Source: an uncultured Leptolyngbyaceae cyanobacterium (GTDB lineage: Bacteria > Cyanobacteriota > Cyanobacteriia > Leptolyngbyales > Leptolyngbyaceae). From it: DNA of 64,000 nucleotides. The first letter of the stretch is position 1, and every line of letters starts with the position of its first letter. The stretch covers positions 1 to 64,000 of the forward strand of contig CALIDI010000017.1 of the NCBI GenBank assembly GCA_938023035.1. The letters are read 5' to 3'. The notes beneath the pieces were generated by a model. That model did not search any database, was not told the DNA's origin, and was given only the letters and a program-made list of their open reading frames with translations. The translations under genes and the position numbers were made by a program. Below are positions 49,407-58,227 of this stretch, one piece after another.

Positions 49407-50621
49407 CTAGCCAATTTTCTGAGCCACCCTCATGGCTGCTGTGATCGCTCCTTCATGCAAACCATCCCCCAGGTAAGCCCCGGCATGATAGGTATAATTT
49501 TCGCCATTGGTGGCGATTACCTCATCTCGATAGCGAAAAGCTTCGACAGTATAAAGAGGAGTATGGTGGGTCTGAGTATGAATGATCTGATCTGGCGAAA
49601 TCAATTCCTCCAGGTTAAAGGCCAAACTGTAGGTCTGAGCCGGGGAGATGCCACAGAGCTGATTCAGGTAGGCATTGTATCCCCAGCCACGCCTAGTTTG
49701 AAAAAAGTCAAACTCAGAGGGGTGTCGGATACCATATTTGACATACATAGATACATCAGTATGCATTACAGTGGTGGCATAGTTGGCTTGCCAGCCTGAA
49801 AATCGTCGAACTTCAGCATCCGTAGGGTCAGCTAAGAGTTTGATTACCTGGTCGGGTGGAGTTGCAAAGACCACGCGGTCAAAGTAGCGGGTCGTACTGT
49901 TGGCAAGTTGAATTTGGACAGAATCCAATGTTCGAGTGATGGTAGTAATTTCAGTATTGAGAAAGACCTCACCCCGAAAGCGGTCTAATATTTTTTGAAT
50001 GTAGGAATAGACTCCTCCTTTCACTCTTACCCAGTTGACGAAGATATAATCTCGCAGGGTCGGCAGGGCTAATTCTGCTGGGAAATTGTTGATCGCCTCA
50101 AAGGGCATAGAGTAGCTGTACATAGTCAGTAACTTAAGCCAGCAGTTGCGTAGGCAGGGTCGCCTTAGGTAATGCGCCAATGGGCGATCATAAAAATCCT
50201 GCATTTTGGCAAACCGAGTCATCACCCAAAAACCGGCTGAACGGGCATAAAGGGTATCAAGCCTGAGATATTCGATCCATCGCTGAAAGCCACTGAAGTT
50301 TTTTTGAATCATTCCTCCAGAAAGCACATGATGACCATTTTGTAAGAAAAGGGCTGAGCCAACACTAACGGGTTCTAAGTCAACCTTGAGTTCTTTCATT
50401 AAGGCCAGAAAGTTATGGAAAACGCAGGGAAATTCAAGCACCCCGCCTTCTAAAAACTCATCACAACTGGCATGATTCGGTTGAATGTTTTGATTGAGGG
50501 TGCGGATATGGCCGCCGAGCATCGGTTGTCTTTCAAACACTGTGACAGAGTGCCCCTGCTTATCCAGTAGATAAGCAGTCACCATACCGCTGGCGCCTCC
50601 TCCAATCACTGCTATTTTCAT
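49407..50621 (-). CDS. FAD-dependent amine-oxidase-like oxidoreductase
   Basis: This 404-residue flavoprotein begins KIAVIGGGASGMVTAYLLDK, then ERQPMLGGHIRTL, and ends with the FAD motif YLGDGLHEGAITAAMRVA. The fold is that of NAD(P)-binding-8/amine oxidases, which include desaturases and cyclopropane-pathway proteins. The substrate is unknown. It lies downstream of a carotenoid-isomerase-like gene on the same strand, separated by repeat copy C, so a joint role in isoprenoid or lipid modification is possible. Confidence 0.85.
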   Translation of the reverse strand: MKIAVIGGGASGMVTAYLLDKQGHSVTVFERQPMLGGHIRTLNQNIQPNHASCDEFLEGGVLEFPCVFHNFLALMKELKVDLEPVSVGSALFLQNGHHVLSGGMIQKNFSGFQRWIEYLRLDTLYARSAGFWVMTRFAKMQDFYDRPLAHYLRRPCLRNCWLKLLTMYSYSMPFEAINNFPAELALPTLRDYIFVNWVRVKGGVYSYIQKILDRFRGEVFLNTEITTITRTLDSVQIQLANSTTRYFDRVVFATPPDQVIKLLADPTDAEVRRFSGWQANYATTVMHTDVSMYVKYGIRHPSEFDFFQTRRGWGYNAYLNQLCGISPAQTYSLAFNLEELISPDQIIHTQTHHTPLYTVEAFRYRDEVIATNGENYTYHAGAYLGDGLHEGAITAAMRVAQKIG

Positions 50622-50698
50622 CGTTCAAACAACTCATAGAGTGCTGTGAATCAAACCAGGTTTAGAGAATGCTTTGAGAGGCCTTCTGAACTGAGAGT

Positions 50699-50825
50699 AT
50701 GTCACCTTTGCAGGCCCCCATCCCCCAGCCCCTTCTCCTAACCGGGGAGAAGGGGGGCCAAGCCATGTCAAAGTCTCTCTCCCAAATTGGGAAAGGGGTT
50801 TAGAGTGAGGGCAAGAGTGACATGC
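50699..50825 (+). repeat. MITE-like dispersed repeat, family 1, copy C
   Basis: The 127-bp element has ATGTCACCTTTGC at the left and GAGTGACATGC at the right, with internal hairpins (CCCCTTCTCCTAACCGGGGA, then GAAGGGG). It lies between two leftward flavoprotein genes, and its right 26 bases encode the last residues and stop of the upstream gene. Confidence 0.8.
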
Positions 50826-52371
50826 ACCCTTCTGAACTTTTTCCTAAAATTAAGTCTCTTGATAAGGTTTGATAGAGCAGTGCGCCGGTCCAAAAAGTAG
50901 CAGCGAAGCCAGGGTAGCCTGATGAAGCATTGCAAAAATAGAAGTTTTTGAGAGAAGACTGGTAGTTCAATCGGCCTAGCCCCATGTTGCGGGGAGTCAA
51001 ACTCGAACCATAGGAATTACCATTTGGACACCAGCAAAATCGCTCATTTGTTGTGGGGCTACCCGTAATCTTAAAGATAAGGTGCTTTCTAAAATTTGGA
51101 ACATACTGTTGTTCAACAATGTTCAGAATTGATTCTAAGATTTCGGCTTTTTTCTGGTAATACGCTTTGCGATCGCGATCGCGCAGTTGCTTGAAGTAAG
51201 CATAGTTTGCCACTGTTAGGAACTCAACAATTTGGCAATCTTCTGGACAATCTCGTTTTTTTTCAGTGAGTAGGGTCGGGGTTGTGATTGCAAAACTTGG
51301 GTTAGAAAAGTCATGCTTTTCATACATCTGCTGAAAGGCTTGGTTTAAATCGTGATGACCGCTATGAAACGTATTCCATCGACCAAAGCCGTAGTCTCGC
51401 AAATCCAAGTCTTTAACGACGCAGTAGGCCATATAGTTTGAAGGAGAATAGTCATAATTTAGTTTCTGGCGAATCGCGCGGGAGAAGTGCTCAAGCCCAA
51501 TCATTTTGGCTGCTTTTTGCGGGTCGATGTTGCAGATAATGGTGTCAGCGGTGAATTCTTGGGTTCGTTTGCGGATGAGATCGCGAGCCTTGACCCCCAT
51601 AATCCGACGATCTTTGCAGACAAAATCAGTCACTTCACAATTGAGCCGCACCTCACCCCCATGGTCAGAAATGACTTGAACAAGCGAATCAATCACATGC
51701 TCAAAATGTTGAGTAGGGTAAAAAGCCCCCTGTTGATAGCCCGTAAATAAAATTACCCAGGCATAGAAGGAGAGTTGATCGGGCGGCAATAAAAAATCAG
51801 GCCACTGTAATGCCAGCAGGGTTTGGGCTGCTTGCGGCAGCTTAAATTTATCAAAAACTTGCTGTAACGTACTGTTGAGATACTGCATCGCCGTTAAAAC
51901 AGCCCCGCCATGTTGCAGCAAATCGACCGGGCGAACTGGAGGAGACAACTGTTGCAGTCCTTGACTCGTCCTTTGAACTTCTTCCACAAATCGACGAATC
52001 GATGCCACATCCTGGGGAAATAGCTGAGAGAGTCGGCGAATCAGCTCTTGCGAGTCTGAAGGGATATTAAGCGCATAACCTGGCATTCTCATGTGATCAA
52101 ACCCATCCGGGTCGTATCGTTCAAAGGTGACCGCTTGATCTAAATTGAGTTTCTTTAGAACTCGATGAACTGTATGACCTTCTCCACAATCCCAAACATA
52201 GTGAAGTTGGGCATTAAATGTATATTTCTTCGCCATGGTAAATGTGTGCCCAAAGCCACCGGGATGCTCATGGGCTTCTAAAACTTGTACGGTCTTACCA
52301 GATTTTGCCATCAGAGCACTAAAGACCAGTGCTGATAAGCCACTCCCTAAAACCAGGTAATCTGTTTTCAT
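50800..52371 (-). CDS. Carotenoid isomerase / retinol saturase-like FAD oxidoreductase
   Basis: This 523-residue protein belongs to the phytoene desaturase/CRTISO/CrtO superfamily: DYLVLGSGLSALVFSALMAK (FAD motif), LEAHEHPGGFGHTF and the C-terminal NASSGYPGFAATFWTGALLY. The exact reaction (isomerase, saturase or ketolase) cannot be set. AAGGAAG lies before the ATG at 52371; the frame is open another 40 codons upstream without family similarity. The last residues CMSLLPSL and the stop come from repeat copy C, so the natural C-terminus was changed. Confidence 0.87.
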   Translation of the reverse strand: MKTDYLVLGSGLSALVFSALMAKSGKTVQVLEAHEHPGGFGHTFTMAKKYTFNAQLHYVWDCGEGHTVHRVLKKLNLDQAVTFERYDPDGFDHMRMPGYALNIPSDSQELIRRLSQLFPQDVASIRRFVEEVQRTSQGLQQLSPPVRPVDLLQHGGAVLTAMQYLNSTLQQVFDKFKLPQAAQTLLALQWPDFLLPPDQLSFYAWVILFTGYQQGAFYPTQHFEHVIDSLVQVISDHGGEVRLNCEVTDFVCKDRRIMGVKARDLIRKRTQEFTADTIICNIDPQKAAKMIGLEHFSRAIRQKLNYDYSPSNYMAYCVVKDLDLRDYGFGRWNTFHSGHHDLNQAFQQMYEKHDFSNPSFAITTPTLLTEKKRDCPEDCQIVEFLTVANYAYFKQLRDRDRKAYYQKKAEILESILNIVEQQYVPNFRKHLIFKITGSPTTNERFCWCPNGNSYGSSLTPRNMGLGRLNYQSSLKNFYFCNASSGYPGFAATFWTGALLYQTLSRDLILGKSSEGCMSLLPSL

Positions 52372-52723
52372 CGTGCACTTCCTTATACAAAGTCTGTAGA
52401 GACAAAGACCCACCCGCCTGCGAACCTTTGGGAATGTAGTCACTATCGCGATCGAGGCTATTCTGCTATTTGTCAACCAGGCAGCCTTCACACGGTGTGG
52501 ACGATCTGGTCGGCAATTCTGGGCCTAGATTTTGGCGCGGTAATGGAGCTTGAAGGAAAATGTGGAATTCACAAATGAGGGGAGGGTTAATCTGCTCTTT
52601 GGGCAGATTCTCAGCAAACAGGGTCGTAAGAGATGTTGGGCTTGACCTTACTTCAATCTTCTCATGCTTTGCTTTAACCAAAGCCTGGGATGGGCGATCG
52701 CTCAGAGAGAAAACTAAAGAGTC

Positions 52724-53024
52724 TGTCACCTTGGCATGCCCTTATTCCCCAGCCCTTCTACTAGGTTGGGAGAAGGGGAGCCGAGCCATCTCAAAGTCCT
52801 TCTCCCAAATTGGGAGAGGGATTTAGGGTGAGGGCAAAAGCTGATTGACTGACAAAAACTGGGCACCGGGTGGTTGAAACCGTTGCGGCATCAACGCAGT
52901 CGGCCTCCGCTAGCTTTCTACCCTTACCGAGAACCTGCGCAGGCGGGTTTTGCCTCTGTAGGCGCGGCTTCGAGCCGCCAACACAAAAAGTTTTGTCAGT
53001 CAGCAAGGGGCAAAAGTGACATGC
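52724..53024 (+). repeat. MITE-like repeat, family 1, copy D (interrupted)
   Basis: TGTCACCTTGGC begins the element, and its right end TGACATGC is found at 53017-53024, after an insertion at 52841-53007 and a 9-bp duplication. Without these it would be about 125 bp, like copy C. Confidence 0.75.
52841..53007. mobile_element. 167-bp non-autonomous element nested in repeat copy D
   Basis: The ends are inverted: CTGATTGACTGACAAAAACT at the left and, in reverse complement, CTTGCTGACTGACAAAACT at the right. A perfect 9-bp direct repeat GGGCAAAAG flanks it (52832-52840 and 53008-53016), as left by transposition. It encodes nothing and contains a further palindrome (TAGGCGCGGCTTCGAGCCGCC-type, 52959-52979). 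Confidence 0.75.
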
Positions 53025-53800
53025 ACCCGAAAGCTAAAACATGCGGAGCAGAAGCTTCGCATGGCTCGTAGCACCAGAGCGCAGCCAACCTCGAGCTTCT
53101 GAGTAATGTTTTATTTGAAGCTTGAAACAACGCAGTCTTCTACTAATACCAATTTCAACAAAAAATACAGTAGCTACCTAATTAAACGCTTGGCGATACC
53201 AGACTGCTACTAGCAAAAAATCGCAAATTGTTCGACACGCTCACTACGAATTCAAAATCCAAGGTTATGTAAACCATGCCCTCATGTAGTTATTACACGG
53301 AGCCGTCGTTCGTCCAATAGTCGTTATTCTAACAAAATGAAGAATTACGGCTTCTCCCTTGGCGAAACAGTTCACGCTCTATGGTGCCCCGCAAAACGAC
53401 CAACCATCGTACTCACTCAGTTGTATGAGTGGGGTCGAGCCTAGGACAACAAGGCGGAAATTTCTAGACTCATCTAAGCCACCCGCAGCCCCTAGCCTCT
53501 GAATCCCATCGAGGCAGGGATAGGGGTAGGAGTGAGAGCAGATAGACTGCTGCCTTTACTAGGTTGAAAGTCGGTGAGTCAGTTATCTGGGGGTGCCTGA
53601 CCGTTGAAAAAATTGCCTAGAATGCCTGTTTTTTTGATTCAATTCTAATAAGCAATGCTACATTAGCTGCAACCGCTATATTCAGCGCGAACTTCACCCT
53701 GCTCCGCTACCCCTTGCCAAGGGAGAAAATTGGTAATCTTGGGGCATTCTAACTAACTGGAGCGAGTATACTATGCCAACGATGCAATGGAGCTAAGACC

Positions 53801-54349
53801 GTGAGTACCCCCGATCGCCAAACCCTGCAAAATCTTAATGCTGAGGTTGCCCGTTTGCGCGAAGAGTTGCAAATGCGCGATAGTCTTGTGCAACAGCTAT
53901 CCCAAGAGCTATTTCGGCTGGTGAAAGGCAATGCCAATTTCTTGCCTAGCCCAGAAGTTTCTGAACGCCACCAAGCCGAAGTTAGGGCCTTGCGAGAGCA
54001 ACTACAAGGTGTGGAGCAACAGGTTAGTTTTTATCAGCAGCAAATCTCCGACCGAGATGTTGAGATCTATCAACTACGCCAAACTGTCCAGGAACTCACG
54101 GATCGCTCCCGCATGCTAGAGCAGGTGGTGCAGGAATTACCCCGAATTTATCGACAAAAATTTGCTGAGCGAATGGCCCCAGTCCGTGAAAAAGTCGCTT
54201 CCCTGCAACGAGAAAATCGGCAGCTTCATGCTGAGTTGCAAAGCGTTAGCTATCGACTCGCCGTTCGGACTCGCCGTACAGCCAGTCTGGATTTGCCTAA
54301 CTTTTCCAGAAATCGTGAAGCACTGCTGCCTAGCTTAGGAAATGCTTAG
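53801..54349 (+). CDS. Coiled-coil protein, unknown function
   Basis: The 182-residue product is almost entirely heptad-rich coiled coil (LNAEVARLREELQMRDSLVQ; EVRALREQLQGVEQQVSFYQ; VASLQRENRQLHAELQ), with a short Arg-rich end. It starts at GTG; GGAG lies 8 bases upstream. Such proteins scaffold pili, carboxysomes or division structures in cyanobacteria, but nothing here decides which. Confidence 0.75.
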   Translation: MSTPDRQTLQNLNAEVARLREELQMRDSLVQQLSQELFRLVKGNANFLPSPEVSERHQAEVRALREQLQGVEQQVSFYQQQISDRDVEIYQLRQTVQELTDRSRMLEQVVQELPRIYRQKFAERMAPVREKVASLQRENRQLHAELQSVSYRLAVRTRRTASLDLPNFSRNREALLPSLGNA

Positions 54350-54360
54350 CAAAAACAAAC

Positions 54361-55125
54361 TTAGCCGCTCAAGCGCCAAAGCTCGTCACGAACGGAGCGA
54401 GCCAATGATACCAATGGTTTAGTTAAAGTCATGCGGTCGTACCAGTGGCCTCCAGCCAAGCTGCTGGGCGACCCCTTTTGACTGGATAGGTTAGGGTTAC
54501 TCACCAGGCACACTACCTCTGGATGAAATTGACGAAATAGGGTAAGCGCTCCATCAATGTAGAGTCGCCCTCCTCTCGGATCTCCAGGGGGGTTTGTGAG
54601 TGTCTCCTCCAAATAAGCAACGAGCTGACGCAGAATGCGCCCATGGACACAGTAGCAATGGGCCCAGATAAAATACCGGCTCCATGGCACCAGCCCATGC
54701 GGATGGGGGCGTAGCTCAGCGGGCTTAATCGAGTGGCCCAAGTAACATAAATCCCAGTTGTCCTGGCGCAGTCGCTCGACTAGTTGCATTTGTTCCTGCG
54801 GTTGTCGAAGTCGGTGTCGAAATATCGCATCGTCTTCCAGGATCCAGATGCGTTCTAGTCCGTCTTTTAGAGATTCTTGCAAAATTCCCAGGTGGCTAAG
54901 AAAGTTACCGTACACTCCAGTCGATGGAAACCCATTTCGATCCTGAGGGCGCGGTGCTTCGGGGATTCGCACTTTGGGAGAATCTATACGAATGCCAATC
55001 TGACTAAGTTCACGGCGTAGAGCTTGGTACCGATCGGTGCGCTCTGGCAGATGAATAATATAAAGACGATCAAAATAATCAATGAGGCGCATGCGCTCAC
55101 TCTTTGGCTTGGTTATTACGCTCAC
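54361..55125 (-). CDS. Family 25 glycosyltransferase
   Basis: This GT25 (LPS/LOS-type) transferase of 254 residues begins with DRLYIIHLPERTDRY and has the acidic motif RIWILEDDAIF, then WDLCYLGHSI and GRLYIDGALT. It likely modifies surface glycans. The GTG start has AGGA five bases upstream; an ATG 11 codons later is an alternative. It is convergent with the coiled-coil gene, 11 bases apart. Confidence 0.85.
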   Translation of the reverse strand: MSVITKPKSERMRLIDYFDRLYIIHLPERTDRYQALRRELSQIGIRIDSPKVRIPEAPRPQDRNGFPSTGVYGNFLSHLGILQESLKDGLERIWILEDDAIFRHRLRQPQEQMQLVERLRQDNWDLCYLGHSIKPAELRPHPHGLVPWSRYFIWAHCYCVHGRILRQLVAYLEETLTNPPGDPRGGRLYIDGALTLFRQFHPEVVCLVSNPNLSSQKGSPSSLAGGHWYDRMTLTKPLVSLARSVRDELWRLSG

Positions 55126-55355
55126 TATTATCCTGCGACTCGATTAAGCGTTACAGAACCAATTAAAGAACTCAACCAATCTTAAAGCTAGTAGACTAAG
55201 GCACTAAAAACTTGGCTGCTCTTTCTCAGGTAGGGAGAGGAGCCTAGATTTACCCATCTTTCTTCCATTATGGAAGAAGGAACTAAGGAACCATAGAATA
55301 AAGATGGCGCAGGACAACCTAGTAATCTTTGCCCTTCTGCGCGAAACCCTTAAAA
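55126..55355. other. Spacer between GT25 gene and tRNA
   Basis: No gene is recognised. Confidence 0.4.
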
Positions 55356-55427
55356 CTGGGGCGCTAGGATTCGAACCTAGGAATGGCGGGACCAAAACCC
55401 GCTGCCTTACCGCTTGGCGACGCCCCA
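55356..55427 (-). tRNA. trnQ: tRNA-Gln (UUG)
   Basis: On the minus strand the 72 bases fold as a cloverleaf: acceptor TGGGGCG / CGCCCCA, D arm GCC...GGC, anticodon arm GCGGG / CCCGC with loop TTTTGGT (anticodon TTG), variable loop CATTC, and T arm CTAGG TTCGAAT CCTAG. The discriminator is G; CCA is not encoded. Charging would use GatCAB, whose C subunit is at 36.1 kb. Confidence 0.96.
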
Positions 55428-55818
55428 TTACCTTTGTATTGCCTATAGTAACAGCTAGTACCGGTGCGATGTCAAGAAGTTTGAAGGGAATGTTTTGCCA
55501 GATAGGATTCATTGGCTCCTGAGTCCCCAATGGACTGAGTCAGTAGAAATGAGGGACGAGAAGAAGTACCTACACCCCTTAACCAGTGATGGACTGAGCA
55601 CCCTGGCGATCGCCATAACGTTAAGAAATACTGAAAAAGGTTGAGAATCACTGCGTTTCGTTTGGGGCGATCGCCCTCAAGGGAAATTTGAAAAAAGAGA
55701 GAACCGCATTCCCTGATCCGACTGGCTAACCATCAGGTTCGTCTAGGTCTGAGACCGTATTGCAGAGAGGGGTACGCCTTTTTCTCACGAAACTACACCT
55801 CATAGGGGGCATGATGCC
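55428..55818. other. Divergent intergenic region
   Basis: No gene is recognised in 391 bases. It should hold promoters of the tRNA and of the phycobiliprotein-like gene. Confidence 0.4.
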
Positions 55819-56292
55819 ATGCAAATGCTAAACCACACGTTAGAACGGGCGATCGCCACCGCAGATGGGCGCTACCTAGCCAGCCAGGAATTGATGCCAA
55901 TTGAGCAGTATGTTCAAACCTATCGGACACGCCTGGAGGCCTACCAGTACCTGCGTGACAACAGTGATAAGTTGGTGCTTTTGGCTTTGCGTAAACTGGC
56001 CCAAGTTCACCCTGAGCTGATTCAACAGCATGGCTCTCGCTGTAAGTACGATATGGGCGAGGTATTGCGTTATATTGCCCTATCGGTGTTACGGGATGAT
56101 GAAACCTTCTTTAGAGAGCAAATGATGTCATGGTTAGACACCATCTTAGTTGCCCATAAGCGCCATGCCCATTGCGTTGTTGCCTATGTTGCACTGCAAG
56201 ACGCTATCACGGCTGCATTCCCAGCACACGTTGTACCTTTTGTGCGCCCTTACCTGGAGATTGTGCTGCAATCCTTACAGTCTCACGCTTAA
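55819..56292 (+). CDS. Divergent phycobiliprotein-like protein
   Basis: This 157-residue member of the phycobilisome/globin-like family starts with the phycobiliprotein sequence ADGRYLASQELMPIEQYV. The bilin site is partly kept: Cys75 and Asp78 (RCKYDMGEVLRYIALSVLRDD) line up with the C-x-R-D of allophycocyanin, but the arginine is Tyr77. One bilin could therefore attach, or the protein could have lost pigment. It is not a standard ApcA, ApcB, ApcD or ApcF. It precedes a linker-domain gene on the same strand (346-base gap). Confidence 0.8.
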   Translation: MQMLNHTLERAIATADGRYLASQELMPIEQYVQTYRTRLEAYQYLRDNSDKLVLLALRKLAQVHPELIQQHGSRCKYDMGEVLRYIALSVLRDDETFFREQMMSWLDTILVAHKRHAHCVVAYVALQDAITAAFPAHVVPFVRPYLEIVLQSLQSHA

Positions 56293-56638
56293 GTGTTGAG
56301 ACTCTTTGACCTGCCAAAATTTTCCTGACAGAGCACTCGGCCGAACCTAAACGTTGGTTGCCATCAAAACCCTGATCAGTCAGTAGTCCCAATCAACAGC
56401 AAACAGGGAAGAGTAGAGGTTGCACCCCTGTGGAGGGAGTTCCACTCCCTTCACCTCCGAAATCAGCTTCAATTTAATTGCGCCCAGATCCTTAGTCACT
56501 TAACGTTTCCATTCAGTTCACCCTAGCATCTAGCAACGGCCCCATACTTACCCTGAGGGAACCAGTTTCCTTATGTGCCCTGGAATGCTTCTTATCCTTT
56601 TCCTCAGATGTTTGTTCATCCCTTTGAGGATTCTGAAA
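56293..56638. other. Intergenic region with a family 3 palindrome
   Basis: Bases 56404-56458 hold the repeat (AGAGTAGAGGTTGCACCCCT, then GTGGAGGGAGTTCCACTCCC). No gene is seen. Confidence 0.5.
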
Positions 56639-57310
56639 ATGACCACGATCGCGCCATCGATAACTGTAAGCCGCCATTCGACACCCACCGAACGCCAAGC
56701 AGCTTTGTATGCTATTTACCAGCAGGTTCTAGAGCGACAACCCTATGCCCATGAGCGCAAGCATCTGGCCAAAATTGAGAAAGAATTTCTTTCTGACAAA
56801 ATTGGGGTGCGGCGATTTTTAAAGGAATTGGGCCATTCCCAAGTCTATCTCGATAACTTTTACCACAACTCGTCCAATATGAAGTTCTTAGAGTGTTGCT
56901 TCAAGCACTTTTTAGGACGGGCACCCATGGATCAGGCAGAGATTGCGTACTATTGCGATATTTTAATGCACAAAGGCGTTGTAGGAATGATTACCGCCCT
57001 GCTAGACTCTGACGAATATCGAAAAGCCTATGGCTGTTTTACAGTCCCCTTTGCCCGTGAGCAGGGTTGCTATGCTTCACCCCGGGCTTACCTAGAATCA
57101 AACGCTCTCAATCAAGAGTTGAATGGCCGTAGGGGCCGCTCAATTCCAACAATGTATTGGCATCAGCTCGGGTTGGATTGTGAGGCGGGCGTTTGCCAAC
57201 CCGTGAAACAGAACCGATCTGCGCAACCTGATTTGATTGAGTCTAATCTATCGAATCTCAATGAGGCCGCGATCGCGGACTTGTTGCGGTTGCTGGGCGC
57301 AGAACCGTAA
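56639..57310 (+). CDS. Phycobilisome linker-domain protein
   Basis: The 223 residues carry one PBS_linker_poly domain (AALYAIYQQVLERQPYAHER; FLKELGHSQVYLDNFY; MKFLECCFKHFLGRAPMDQAE; ALLDSDEYRKAYG). CpcG rod-core linkers have the same domain plus a distinct C-terminus; here the tail (~150-223) is unlike them. It probably works with the phycobiliprotein-like product upstream. GAGGA at 56626-56630 precedes the ATG at 56639; upstream codons in frame lack a site. Confidence 0.83.
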   Translation: MTTIAPSITVSRHSTPTERQAALYAIYQQVLERQPYAHERKHLAKIEKEFLSDKIGVRRFLKELGHSQVYLDNFYHNSSNMKFLECCFKHFLGRAPMDQAEIAYYCDILMHKGVVGMITALLDSDEYRKAYGCFTVPFAREQGCYASPRAYLESNALNQELNGRRGRSIPTMYWHQLGLDCEAGVCQPVKQNRSAQPDLIESNLSNLNEAAIADLLRLLGAEP

Positions 57311-57471
57311 GGATGGGTCTCGTCATAGCCACCGAATTGAGGATGGGGTAGGGGGTGGCCTCCTGGCTGGGGCAGTGCTCCCAGCCCCCTAACCTCCAAT
57401 AAACTCAACCACCTGGCGATAGCAATCGTGCTTCTAGAACGGCCATTGACAACCCCTGGAAACGCGCTGCC

Positions 57472-58227
57472 TCATCGGTTCAACTGAGCTTTTAACCAGG
57501 TAAGGCCAGCACTGCTGTCAGGAACTGTTTCACCATCGGGTATGGCTGGTCGTTGCACCATGACAACGGGTAACCCCAACTCGCGGGCCGCAATGATTTT
57601 GGCATAGGTCGCAGTGCCACCGCTGTTTTTACTCACAATGGCCTCAATTTTGTGCTCCTGTAAAAGCGATCGCTCATTTTCTAGCAAAAAAGGCCCGCGC
57701 TCCAGCAGCAACTTTCCAGGAGGAATAGGGACATCCGGGTGAGGCGGGTCAATCATTCGCATAAGAAACCAGAGCAGTTGCAGGTGGGCAAAGGCAGCTA
57801 ATTCTTGTCGTCCAATTGTGAGGAAAATGCGCTGGGCCAGATCAGGTAGCAATGCTGCCGCTGCCGCATTGCTCTCCACTGTAAGCCAGCAGTCTTCGGG
57901 TGTAGGCTGCCATGCCGGGCGAACTAGCATCAGGCGAGGAATCCCGACCTGGTGGGCAGCAGCAGCAGCGTTGAAGGAAATCTGGGCAGCAAAAGGATGG
58001 GTAGCGTCAATGAGGAGATCGATGCGTTGTTGATGCAGGTAGTCGGCTAATCCGGAAATGCCACCAAATCCACCGATTCGAGTCTTTTCGGATCGAATCA
58101 CGGGTTCACGGGTGCGCCCGGCTAAGGAAGTAACAACAACAACTCCCGGAATGGCTGCGGCTTGAGTGGCTAATTCAACCGCATCCCGTGTACCACCTAA
58201 AATCAGAATACGTTTTTGTGCAGACAT
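57472..58227 (-). CDS. cobK: Cobalt-precorrin-6A reductase
   Basis: CobK/CbiJ, an NADPH-dependent reductase of the corrin ring in cobalamin synthesis: ILILGGTRDAVELA, GGFGGISGL, LLIDATHPFAAQIS and IVSKNSGGTATYAKI. 251 residues. The start is ATG 58227 (or GTG 58230), overlapping the cobS stop, so translation is coupled. No cobalamin riboswitch was recognised upstream of the pair. Confidence 0.9.
   Translation of the reverse strand: MSAQKRILILGGTRDAVELATQAAAIPGVVVVTSLAGRTREPVIRSEKTRIGGFGGISGLADYLHQQRIDLLIDATHPFAAQISFNAAAAAHQVGIPRLMLVRPAWQPTPEDCWLTVESNAAAAALLPDLAQRIFLTIGRQELAAFAHLQLLWFLMRMIDPPHPDVPIPPGKLLLERGPFLLENERSLLQEHKIEAIVSKNSGGTATYAKIIAARELGLPVVMVQRPAIPDGETVPDSSAGLTWLKAQLNR

Larger units (their letters stand above)
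52372..53800. other. Repeat-rich intergenic region
   Basis: About 1.4 kb without a credible gene. It holds family 1 copy D interrupted by a 167-bp element. The part 53025-53760 shows no named structure. A TATACT at 53767-53772 could be a -10 box for the coiled-coil gene. Confidence 0.6.
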
